From CBDFGT01 sp965247225 (GTDB lineage Bacteria > Pseudomonadota > Alphaproteobacteria > Rhizobiales > Rhizobiaceae), in the NCBI GenBank assembly GCA_965247225.1, contig CBDFGT010000017.1, positions 186,001 to 250,000 on the forward strand: 64,000 nt of DNA. Direction: 5' to 3'. The notes below the pieces were generated by a model. It was not told where the DNA came from, ran no database searches, and saw nothing but the letters and a program-made list of their open reading frames with translations. The translations under genes and the position numbers were made by a program. The stretch's first letter is position 1; each line of letters begins with the position of its first letter. Shown here piece by piece: positions 42,022 to 49,255 of the stretch.

Positions 42022-42065
42022 ATCAGGTAAGAGAAATGCTTCTTGCTAGCAACAGGAAGCATAGG

Positions 42066-43052
42066 ATGCCCAAAGGCTATACCCACCTGACCCCCGATGA
42101 ACGATGCCAGATCGAGGTGCTGTTGAAAAGAGGCGACAGCCAACACGCGATTGCGCGGCTTTTGGGTCGTTCGGTCTCGACGATCCGCCGTGAGATCGGA
42201 CGCAACCATGGACAGCGCGGATATCGCAAGAAACAGGCGGATACGAAGGCGCGGGAGCGTCGCTCTGCGGCCAGTCGCCGCGCGAAAAAGATGTTGCCCG
42301 AGGTGATATGCCTGATTGAGGGCAAGCTGTCGCAGATGCAATGGAGCCCGCAGCAGATCAGCGGCTGGTTGGCGACGCAGCCCGATACTGTTGTTTCCAT
42401 CAGTCACGAGCGGATTTATCAACATGTCTGGCGTGACAAGCGGCAGGGCGGGCATTTATGGAAACATCTGCGCCACAATGGCAAAAAATATAACAAACGC
42501 AAAGGAATAACCGCCGGGCGCGGATGCATTCCCGGTCGCGTTGATATTGAGCAACGTCCGTCCGTGGTGGATGAAAAGACGCGCATCGGCGATTGGGAGA
42601 TCGATACGGTCATCGGAGCGCATCACAAAGGTGTGCTGGTGACGGCGGTCGACAGGATGTCCAAATACACGATCATCGAACCCGTTGCCAACCGAAGTGC
42701 TGAGGAGGTTGGCCACGCGCTGATCCGGCGACTGTCAGTCCATGCCGACACGGTACTGACGATCACCGCCGACAACGGCAAGGAATTTGCCAGTCATGCC
42801 GAAATCAGCAGTGCGCTTGGGGCAGATTTCTACTTTGCCAAACCCTATCATTCGTGGCAGCGCGGACTGAACGAACACACCAACGGATTGATCCGGCAGT
42901 ATTTTCCCAAACATATGCGGCTCGACGGGATAACCAGGGAAGAGGTTGACAAGGTCGAGACATTGCTCAACTCCAGACCCAGAAAAATACTCGGATACAA
43001 AACCCCGCAAGACGTCTTCTCAACCCCACCCCCAGGGGCACTTCACTGTTGA
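42066..43052 (+). CDS. IS30-family transposase
   Basis: The product is 328 residues. An N-terminal helix-turn-helix (YTHLTPDERCQIEVLLKRGD, HAIARLLGRSVSTIRREI) binds the ends. The DDE catalytic core has Asp in GDWEIDTVIG, Asp in ITADNGKEFASH and Glu in RGLNEHTNGLIRQYFPK. The ATG at 42066 is chosen because it gives MPKGYTHLT; the frame is open to 42036. The stop codon lies in the right inverted repeat, at the very end of the element. Confidence 0.93.
   Translation: MPKGYTHLTPDERCQIEVLLKRGDSQHAIARLLGRSVSTIRREIGRNHGQRGYRKKQADTKARERRSAASRRAKKMLPEVICLIEGKLSQMQWSPQQISGWLATQPDTVVSISHERIYQHVWRDKRQGGHLWKHLRHNGKKYNKRKGITAGRGCIPGRVDIEQRPSVVDEKTRIGDWEIDTVIGAHHKGVLVTAVDRMSKYTIIEPVANRSAEEVGHALIRRLSVHADTVLTITADNGKEFASHAEISSALGADFYFAKPYHSWQRGLNEHTNGLIRQYFPKHMRLDGITREEVDKVETLLNSRPRKILGYKTPQDVFSTPPPGALHC
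43024..43052 (-). repeat. right terminal inverted repeat of the IS30-family element
   Basis: The reverse complement begins TCAACAGTGAAGTGC, the same as the left end. It includes the transposase stop codon. Confidence 0.88.
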
Positions 43053-43528
43053 ATTGGCGATGTAAAAACGCCGCAAGACATCGAAAAATCCGGTGGCGGA
43101 TTGCATTTCCACATATTGGCAGTCTGTAGAATTCTGCCAGACACTGCGCTCGAATCGCGCCGAAGATGGCAGGTTTTCAAAGATCTGGGCAAGCGTCAGC
43201 CTTTTCGATGCATTGTCTGCCAGAAACAGAATGGCCTCCCTTGCACCGAAGGATTCCAGCATTTCCGCAGTGAACCAGGGAAAGAAGGCCAGGATTTCAT
43301 CATGATTGGCTTCGACAAAGGTAACAAGTCTTTCAAATTCTGGGTCGCCAGCACGGGGAATGATAAACAGTTCAACAGGAAAATCGGTCATTTTGCACCT
43401 GGTCAGGAATTCTGAGGCTACTCTACAGTTTGCAACCATAATCATTTTTAGGTTGAATTAAAGGCGACATAGTCGCTCTTTGATTGTGTTTTTCTCTGTG
43501 CTCTCTTGTCGGCAGAGGAGACACGGCG

Positions 43529-45517
43529 ATGCAAGAAATCCAGCACAGCACCCCATCATTTACGCCAGCCAGTCTGCTGCGCTTGCAAAGGCTTGGCGAA
43601 TGGGGCACCGGCATTGAGGTTGCGATCATTGATGGCGCGGTTGATCGGGCCCATCCCTTGCTGCAATCAGCCGTGATAAGGCAGGAGCCGATCCCTGCCT
43701 CTGCGATCACCCATCATGGTACTGCCGTTGCCAGCCAGATTGTCGGGAAGGAAATGGGGGCGGCACCGGGCGCGACATTGCGGTGTTTCCCGGTTTTTTC
43801 CGAAATCGGCGGCAAATTGTGCGGCTGCTCCGAAATCAGGCTGGCAACCGCTATCAAAGAAGCCTGTGATGCTGGCAGTACGATCATCAATATCAGTGGC
43901 AGCTCTGCCTCTGTCCATGGATATGGCACACAGCAACTGCGTGACAGCATAGCCGGCTGCATTGAGCGAAATGTACTGGTCATCGCTGCCATCGGCAATG
44001 ATGGGACAGCCCGGAATTCCGTTCCGGCGTCACTGGATGGCGTGCTGGCTGTCGGTGCCCATGATGCGCTGGGAAATCCTGCACCCTTTAACAATCATGG
44101 CGCAAGGCTGAGCCGGAAAACCATTCTTGCCCCGGGTGTCAGCGTTGCTGCCGCGCTGAAAGATGCATCGCTGGGCCATATTTCCGGCACCAGTTTTGCA
44201 GCACCGCTGGTCGCCGGTATCGCCGCCTTGCTGGCAAGGGCGATTGACCGGGCAACAGGCTGCACCCGCGCAAACGCTGACGCGATCCGCTTGATACTGG
44301 AAAATTCTGCCATTCCTCGCCCAAACAGCCGCGGCGACGATACCGGCCATCACATGGCTGGTTGCCTGAACATCGATAGGGTCCTGGAACTGCTCCTTGA
44401 ACGCTATCCGGGCCTAGCGGCTTTCCCGACACCTCCAGAACAAAGGTACATCAATATGGAAATCTCTGACAATTCCGACCCGGTCATGCCGGTCGCGTCA
44501 ACGGCGAATCTCTCCGTTCAGACTGAAGTAGCGCCCGCAGCAGAAGGCGATCTGGTCGCCGCGGCAGGTACGATTGCCCTGCCTGTCATCGACCAGACAC
44601 AGGCCCGTGCCTTTGTGCATGTCAAGCCCGAAAATGTGGCGCGGGGCAAGCCCGAAATCGCGCCCCAGGCTATTGAAACACCACGCGCCATGCTGGGTGC
44701 TGAAAAGGTATTTGCCATCGGTCAGCTGGGTTATGATTTCGGCACCGAACAGCGGCTGGATTATTTCACGCAAGTCATGGGTGGCAGCGGCAGCCATCCC
44801 TATGACCCGCTGGAAATTGCCAGGCACCTGTTCGACAAACAGAATGTGGACCAGGCGGCAGCCCTGATCTGGACATTGAAGATCGACGGCATTCCGATTT
44901 ACGCATTGGTGCCGGATGACCAGTTTGCCGCCTATGGCTTTGGCCGCTTGGTGCAGTTCCTGCACGATCAGGAACGCAATGGCATCGAGCGCATCTCGAT
45001 TGCCGGCACCATTACCGGTGAGACCCGGCTGTTCAACGGGCAGGTTGTGCCTTCGATCTCGCCCATTCTGCGTGGCATGTTCAACTGGAAAAGCAAGGCA
45101 CTGGCCAAAGCCTCTGTTGAAGCAGCCGGGAGCGACAGCAAGGCAAAGGCAGCCTCCGACACAAGGTCAAAGGCGCTGGAGCCAAAGATCGAAGCCTTCC
45201 TCAACCGCATCTATTACGAATTGCGCAACCGCGGTGCCGCCTCGCCGGAACGCGCACTGAACTATGCGGCAACCAATGCCTATCAACTCAACGAGGTCTT
45301 CGATGATGCCATGTCGGAAAACCTGTTCCTGAACCGCATCTCCGCCGAACCGAGCCCTGTCTCAAGACCGGATTCCGATTGCTGGGATGTCATTCTCGAA
45401 TTCTTCAATCCCAAGGAACGGCTGACGGCCGCCCGCAAGCTCTACCGCTACACGGTAGATGTCAGCGACGTCATGCCGGTCACAGTGGGCAAGCTTCGCA
45501 GCTGGCATGCCTATTGA
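43529..45517 (+). CDS. PatA/PatG-like subtilisin-type maturation protease
   Basis: The product is 662 residues with no signal peptide, so probably cytoplasmic. The N-terminal S8 domain (about 1-300) has Asp35 in AIIDGAVD, His63 in HHGTAVAS, Asn157 in AIGNDGT and Ser222 in GTSFAAPLVAG. A linker rich in Ala and Pro is followed by a C-terminal region (about 375-662; IWTLKIDGIPIYALVPDD, NPKERLTAARKLYRYTVDVS) that resembles the C-terminal domain of cyanobactin proteases PatA/PatG. Such enzymes cut precursor peptides, and PatG also cyclises them. A GAGGAG site precedes the ATG. A gene for a 53-residue peptide starts 78 bases later, a likely substrate. The family call is good; the exact reaction is inferred. 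Confidence 0.8.
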   Translation: MQEIQHSTPSFTPASLLRLQRLGEWGTGIEVAIIDGAVDRAHPLLQSAVIRQEPIPASAITHHGTAVASQIVGKEMGAAPGATLRCFPVFSEIGGKLCGCSEIRLATAIKEACDAGSTIINISGSSASVHGYGTQQLRDSIAGCIERNVLVIAAIGNDGTARNSVPASLDGVLAVGAHDALGNPAPFNNHGARLSRKTILAPGVSVAAALKDASLGHISGTSFAAPLVAGIAALLARAIDRATGCTRANADAIRLILENSAIPRPNSRGDDTGHHMAGCLNIDRVLELLLERYPGLAAFPTPPEQRYINMEISDNSDPVMPVASTANLSVQTEVAPAAEGDLVAAAGTIALPVIDQTQARAFVHVKPENVARGKPEIAPQAIETPRAMLGAEKVFAIGQLGYDFGTEQRLDYFTQVMGGSGSHPYDPLEIARHLFDKQNVDQAAALIWTLKIDGIPIYALVPDDQFAAYGFGRLVQFLHDQERNGIERISIAGTITGETRLFNGQVVPSISPILRGMFNWKSKALAKASVEAAGSDSKAKAASDTRSKALEPKIEAFLNRIYYELRNRGAASPERALNYAATNAYQLNEVFDDAMSENLFLNRISAEPSPVSRPDSDCWDVILEFFNPKERLTAARKLYRYTVDVSDVMPVTVGKLRSWHAY

Positions 45518-45560
45518 CCAGCTGCGCAGAGGCGCACCCGGATGACCGGGGCGCAAAACC

Positions 45561-45574
45561 GGGGAATGGTCCCC
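45561..45574 (+). promoter_or_regulatory. small hairpin before the peptide gene
   Basis: GGGGA (45561-45565) pairs with TCCCC (45570-45574) around ATGG, 22 bases before the peptide start. It may help set the expression ratio of protease and peptide. Confidence 0.3.
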
Positions 45575-45595
45575 ATAGCAACGAAAGGACAGACT

Positions 45596-45757
45596 ATGAA
45601 ACTTCCAGTTCAGACCCGCGGCGTTGACCGTGAAAACCGTATCGCAGCCGCTCAGGCAGCAGGTGTCAATCCAGCCTTCTTCGGCCTCAGCATTGGCGAC
45701 ATCCTCAAGGGTGCCAAGACAGGCCTCGGCATGCTGAACAGCGTTGTCAACGGCTGA
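45596..45757 (+). CDS. 53-residue candidate precursor peptide (RiPP or bacteriocin-like)
   Basis: The sequence begins MKLPVQTRGVDRENRIAAAQ, a polar leader-like half, and ends LSIGDILKGAKTGLGMLNSV then VNG, a glycine-rich amphipathic half with no cysteine. An AAGGA site lies seven bases before the ATG. It sits directly after the PatA/PatG-like protease and before a stable hairpin. There are no Cys and few Ser/Thr in the core (Ser, Thr, Ser), so heterocycles typical of cyanobactins would be few; simple cleavage or head-to-tail cyclisation is as likely. I do not recognise it as a named family. That it is the protease substrate is inferred from position and size. Confidence 0.65.
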   Translation: MKLPVQTRGVDRENRIAAAQAAGVNPAFFGLSIGDILKGAKTGLGMLNSVVNG

Positions 45758-45772
45758 CGTTGCAACCTGGTG

Positions 45773-45795
45773 CAGGGTGCCGAAAGGGCACCCTG
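45773..45795 (+). promoter_or_regulatory. stable hairpin after the peptide gene
   Basis: CAGGGTGCC (45773-45781) pairs perfectly with GGCACCCTG (45787-45795) around GAAAG. There is no T run. Such hairpins after precursor genes often raise transcript amount relative to downstream genes by partial termination or 3'-end protection. Confidence 0.55.
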
Positions 45796-45830
45796 TATTC
45801 CCCCTGTTTTCAAACACGAAGGGCATTACC

Positions 45831-46250
45831 ATGACCGAGACAGTAATCTTCTCTTGCCATGCTGAAAGCACGGGCAAGACCTTCAAGCTGCAGCGTGACA
45901 TCACCTTCTACTGTGTCCAAGGCGACAGTCTCGCCAATAAAACAGCCTATGTCCTGCTGGGAAAGCTGCGTTATCTGGACGGCCAATGCCAGAATATTCC
46001 AGGCTTTTGGAAATCTGAGGTGGAAAAGCAGGATCAAGAGCAGCTCGTGGATTTCTATTCCAGTGGAGATTCGATCCCTGATTACAATGTCTGGGATCTT
46101 GAATACGAATGGAGAAATGACACCGGCCTGTTCGCTTTTTCCAAGGGTACGCCGCTTTTGGAAGCATTGGGCGAAGGCAAGCTTCTGAGCGACATCCTGA
46201 CCCAAAATCCCGAAATCACAACAGTTTTCTGGCTCGCCTGCAATGCTTGA
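45831..46250 (+). CDS. unknown protein, possibly Stv-like putative adhesin domain
   Basis: The product is 139 residues without a signal peptide or membrane segment. It begins with IFSCHAESTGKTFKLQRDIT and FYCVQGDSL, has IPDYNVWDLEYEW in the middle and ends TTVFWLACNA. The order 'short strand, charged strand pair, PNY-like turn, WxACx end' recalls the putative adhesin Stv domain of secreted or effector proteins, but I can only compare from memory. An AAGGG site precedes the ATG. It lies in the same operon as the protease and peptide. It could be an immunity factor, an effector or a modifying partner. Confidence 0.55.
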   Translation: MTETVIFSCHAESTGKTFKLQRDITFYCVQGDSLANKTAYVLLGKLRYLDGQCQNIPGFWKSEVEKQDQEQLVDFYSSGDSIPDYNVWDLEYEWRNDTGLFAFSKGTPLLEALGEGKLLSDILTQNPEITTVFWLACNA

Positions 46251-46346
46251 TCGTCCTTTTGGCGATCATCAACGGAAGCCCATACTGACGACAAACGACC
46301 CGCACCCCCGGGATCTCACAAACAAACCCAAAAAGGAGCAAATGAC

Positions 46347-46778
46347 ATGAACTGTTCAATCTATACCCGTGCACAATCCATCACAAGGCGTATCCTGTCT
46401 GCAAGCCTGCTGACTGTGATGACTTTCACCATCGCGCTGCCCGCACAGGCAGCGTGCCCATACGAACGACGGCAAACGGAAGAGATAGCAAAAGAAATTG
46501 CGGATCACGCCTTTAAAAATCATAAGGGAGAGTTCATCAAAGGAAAGAAGATTGCAGAACTTGTATATCCTGGACCTACAATATATAACAAATATGGATT
46601 TGCCGGATTCATATTAGACATTCTGAATATGACTGATACGCTCAAGCCTACACAAGACGGCTTCGCCTACTGGCATTCTGCCACGGGTACGATTGTTATA
46701 TATAATAGAAAAGCAGATGATTGCGGCACCGTCTTTCGTCCCGAAGATGGCTTTGAGTACTACGAAGAATTCTATTGA
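46347..46778 (+). CDS. secreted 143-residue protein, toxin-tip-like
   Basis: A Sec signal peptide (hydrophobic core LSASLLTVMTFTIALPAQA) is likely cut after Ala35. The mature 108 residues contain two cysteines (CPYER and DDCGT), which could form a disulfide. The end GFAYWHSATGTIVIYNRKAD followed by GTVFRPEDGFEYYEEFY resembles the last module of some polymorphic toxins as I remember them. Base composition of 46480-46740 is visibly A+T-richer than its surroundings, which suggests transfer. AAAAGGAG lies before the ATG. No immunity gene is obvious. Confidence 0.6.
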   Translation: MNCSIYTRAQSITRRILSASLLTVMTFTIALPAQAACPYERRQTEEIAKEIADHAFKNHKGEFIKGKKIAELVYPGPTIYNKYGFAGFILDILNMTDTLKPTQDGFAYWHSATGTIVIYNRKADDCGTVFRPEDGFEYYEEFY

Positions 46779-46785
46779 AACGCTA

Positions 46786-46824
46786 AAACCCGTCGCGTGA
46801 ATCCGGTTCACGCGACGGGTTTCC
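46786..46824. terminator. bidirectional terminator closing the peptide operon
   Basis: A perfect 15-bp stem (46786-46800 with 46808-46822) and a seven-base loop, with AAAA before and TTTCC after. It separates the operon from the convergent restriction gene. Confidence 0.88.
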
Positions 46825-46913
46825 TTCTTTGTTGATGCGCTTTTTTCGCAAGACTGCTGTATATTTTGCGCGACGCACATGGCAGGGCATGACATGACTT
46901 TGTCAGTGGTGGC

Positions 46914-48060
46914 TCATAAAGTCTGACCCTGCTTGAGTTTCACGATATCTATGAAATCCGTCAGGGACATGATCCAGGAGCGCTGGGCCGGTCTGTAGGA
47001 ACTGTGAAGCCCTTGCGGCAGTATGAGTTGCAACCGGGCATCCTTCATCTGGTCTGTCTGGTTTTCGGAAATGCCCGGTTCCAGCGTCAGCAAGTGCTTG
47101 TCGGGTATGCGGTTTGCCTCGGTCAGAACCTGTCTCCAGCGGTCTTTCAGCGTTGACTTTGACGCCAGCATTGTCAGCCCGGATTTGGGAAAATCCATAT
47201 CGTGGTAGTGAGAATGACCGGGGAAAAGAAAGTCTGGCTTGTGCCGGTTCTCGGTTTCTGCGCCACGGGAATAGTGAATTCCATGCAGGCTGAACAACGC
47301 TTCGAGGTGGTTTTCCAGTGATTGTCCTGCACGGGATTTTCTTCGGTTCTGCACACTAAGTGAAAACGACAAAAACCCGTCAACATCTGCTGTATCATCG
47401 GGCAATGTAAATCCTGTTTGCAGTCTTGCCGCAACAATATGACGCTCAAGTCGGCGAAACAGCAATTCCTCGCGATCCAGCCATGTCATCAAAGCTGCGT
47501 CGGCATCGTCCCTGGCATTGACGTCCGGCAAGGATGTTCTTGCCAGCATTGAGAATGCCCGCGTTGTCGGGAAATGCATCCCGAACCCCGCGATCAATGC
47601 ATCCAGCTCGCCGGTTGCGCTGTCCTCAGGCTCTATGCCGATCTCATCGAGAATGTAGCGGACTGTAAAATCGAGCTTTGTACCGGTTCCGGAAATTGTC
47701 TTGACGCTGAATTCCAGTTCCGGCTGCTCCTCAAGACCGAACAGCCACAGCAACTGGTTTTGAATGGTGCTTCCGGCAGGCGTTATGATGATCATGACGC
47801 TGCCGTCGCGAAGTACGGCAATAAAGAATGTATCTCCGGCATACATCAGGCGCGTGACGTCATTTCCGGGATAGTAAAGTCTGAATTCGCTTCTTGATGG
47901 ATGATTGCGGCGCGAATCATACCAGCTGACATTCCCTGCAACTGAAATGCCATCCTGCTCCTCGCCGAGCCATATAAACCTGGCAGGAATGTTTTTTCGG
48001 TCGATCTCGCCAAACAGCCGTTTCAGGAATTTGTAAGCACTAAATTCATGTTGCTGGATG
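46914..48060 (-). pseudogene. EcoRII-like type II restriction endonuclease, 5' end missing
   Basis: The C-terminal catalytic domain of the EcoRII-C family is clear: PDFLFPGHSHYHDMDFPKSG, MLASKSTLKDRWRQVLTEAN and RIPDKHLLTLEPGISENQTD. From 47846 upward the frame continues without a start codon through FLKRLFGEIDRKNIPARFIW and SRSEFRLYYPG, which fit the N-terminal effector-binding domain, and then meets a TAA at about 48070. The beginning of that domain is absent. Met at 47846 could start a shortened protein. No cognate cytosine methyltransferase lies in the window, so the gene is probably a decayed solitary remnant. Confidence 0.8.
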
Positions 48061-48136
48061 ATATTTTCTTAGATTGCCTGCTAGCAAAGAGTTGTTTTCC
48101 TGGTAAATTTGTATCTAAACGATGAGGCGCATCTTA

Positions 48137-49072
48137 GTGAAAGCTGTGATTACAACGAAGGCCTATTCTATATATGATGATCTGCCTGAGCAGAGGTATC
48201 ATTTTCCCAAGACCTATCTTCGCCAAATTGATGCTGCTGTTGGGGATTGGATTATCTATTATGAGCCAAGGCGGCCAAGTTCCGATTTGATGAAAACGGG
48301 AGGTCGACAGGCCTATTTCGCCACGGCTCGCATTGCTACAATTATCCCAGATTCCTCAATACCTGATCACTTCTATGCATTGATTGAAGATTTTCTACCG
48401 TTCGATCACGCCGTTCCGTTCAAAGAGGCAAACGGCCACTATTACGAAAGAGGTCTGCGGAAGGAGGACGGCTCAACGAATAAAGGTGCGTTTGGCCGTG
48501 CAGTCCGCAATATTTCAGACTCCGAATATGACCTGATCCTTCAGGCAGGTTTCGCCTATGTCCTAGGCAGAAAAAATAGGGAACGCCTTGCGCCGGACCC
48601 TGTGGATGAGACCGCCATCGGCTTCGATGAAAATCCGCAGATGCCTTATGAAGCTGATGAGATAGATCGACGGATTGTCACTCAGGTTCTTGCTAGGCCT
48701 TTTCGAGATCGCGCATTCTCGGCAGCGATTAAATCCGCCTACCATGATACCTGCGCTGTCACCGGGATCAAGCTGATTAACGGCGGTGGTCGGTCAGAGG
48801 TGCAGGCCGCCCATATTAAGCCAGTGGCGAGTGGCGGACCCGACAGTGTTCGTAATGGTCTTGCATTATCCGGTACGGTTCACTGGATGTTTGATCGGGG
48901 GTTAATTTCTGTCGATAATGACTACAGTCTGCTGATCGCGGGCAATGCTGTCCCGGATACCATTACTCGCCTCATGAATCCAGAAAGGCGCTTACTTGTG
49001 CCATCTCGCCCTGATGAACGCCCGCATTCACAGTTCCTGCAATATCATAGGGAGAAGGTATTCAAAGGTTAA
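48137..49072 (+). CDS. HNH endonuclease-domain protein
   Basis: The product is 311 residues from the GTG at 48137, which has GAGGCG upstream; an ATG at 48122 would add five residues. The C-terminal HNH nuclease has CAVTGIKLINGGGRSEVQAA, HIKPVASGGPDSVRNGLALS and HWMFDRGLISV, matching the HNH_2 type of restriction-like enzymes. The N-terminal half (VGDWIIYYEPRRPS, GRQAYFATARIATI) is likely a DNA- or modification-reading domain. It lies back to back with the broken EcoRII-like gene. A solitary restriction enzyme or modification-dependent nuclease is the best guess. Confidence 0.78.
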   Translation: MKAVITTKAYSIYDDLPEQRYHFPKTYLRQIDAAVGDWIIYYEPRRPSSDLMKTGGRQAYFATARIATIIPDSSIPDHFYALIEDFLPFDHAVPFKEANGHYYERGLRKEDGSTNKGAFGRAVRNISDSEYDLILQAGFAYVLGRKNRERLAPDPVDETAIGFDENPQMPYEADEIDRRIVTQVLARPFRDRAFSAAIKSAYHDTCAVTGIKLINGGGRSEVQAAHIKPVASGGPDSVRNGLALSGTVHWMFDRGLISVDNDYSLLIAGNAVPDTITRLMNPERRLLVPSRPDERPHSQFLQYHREKVFKG

Positions 49073-49255
49073 CGGTAATAAATCAATAAATTCGTTCACT
49101 TTTTATTCCGGAAAGACAGTTCAAACCGTACCGCTTTTGTCCCTTGTGATAGTGACAGGCCTCCCCATATCCTTTAAAAACCGGGTCAAAGCGGCGGATC
49201 GGGTGCCATGGCCCCGAGGTTCACACCCGACAAAGACAATGCGAGGAAATATCCC

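Larger units (their letters stand above)
41993..43052 (+). mobile_element. IS30-family insertion sequence, ~1060 bp
   Basis: It is bounded by 29-base inverted repeats (41993-42021 and 43024-43052) with two mismatches. The flanks CGCCAAT and ATTGGCG rebuild the palindrome CGCCAATTGGCG if AT is the target duplication; a four-base AATT duplication is also compatible. Insertion into a palindrome is typical of IS30 elements. It carries one transposase gene, complete, so it may be active. Confidence 0.9.
41832..43391 (-). pseudogene. gene of unknown function with C-terminal helix-turn-helix, split by IS30-family element
   Basis: The 5' part (43053-43391, start MTDFPVELFIIPRAGDP) and the 3' part (41832-41992) join in frame when the element and a two-base duplication are removed, giving 165 residues across RRFYIANWRISKTL. 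The tail SNVEIAFNTGTSIRCVQRIR looks like a DNA-binding helix-turn-helix, so it may have been a regulator. The N-terminal half is acidic and unfamiliar to me. An AGG site precedes the ATG at 43391. The disruption should abolish the HTH part. Confidence 0.75.

Noticed and set aside
45518..45595. Second small peptide ORF between protease and precursor (start at 45542 in the same frame)
   Set aside because: It is only an upstream extension of the 45596 frame, and the AAGGA site favours the later ATG.
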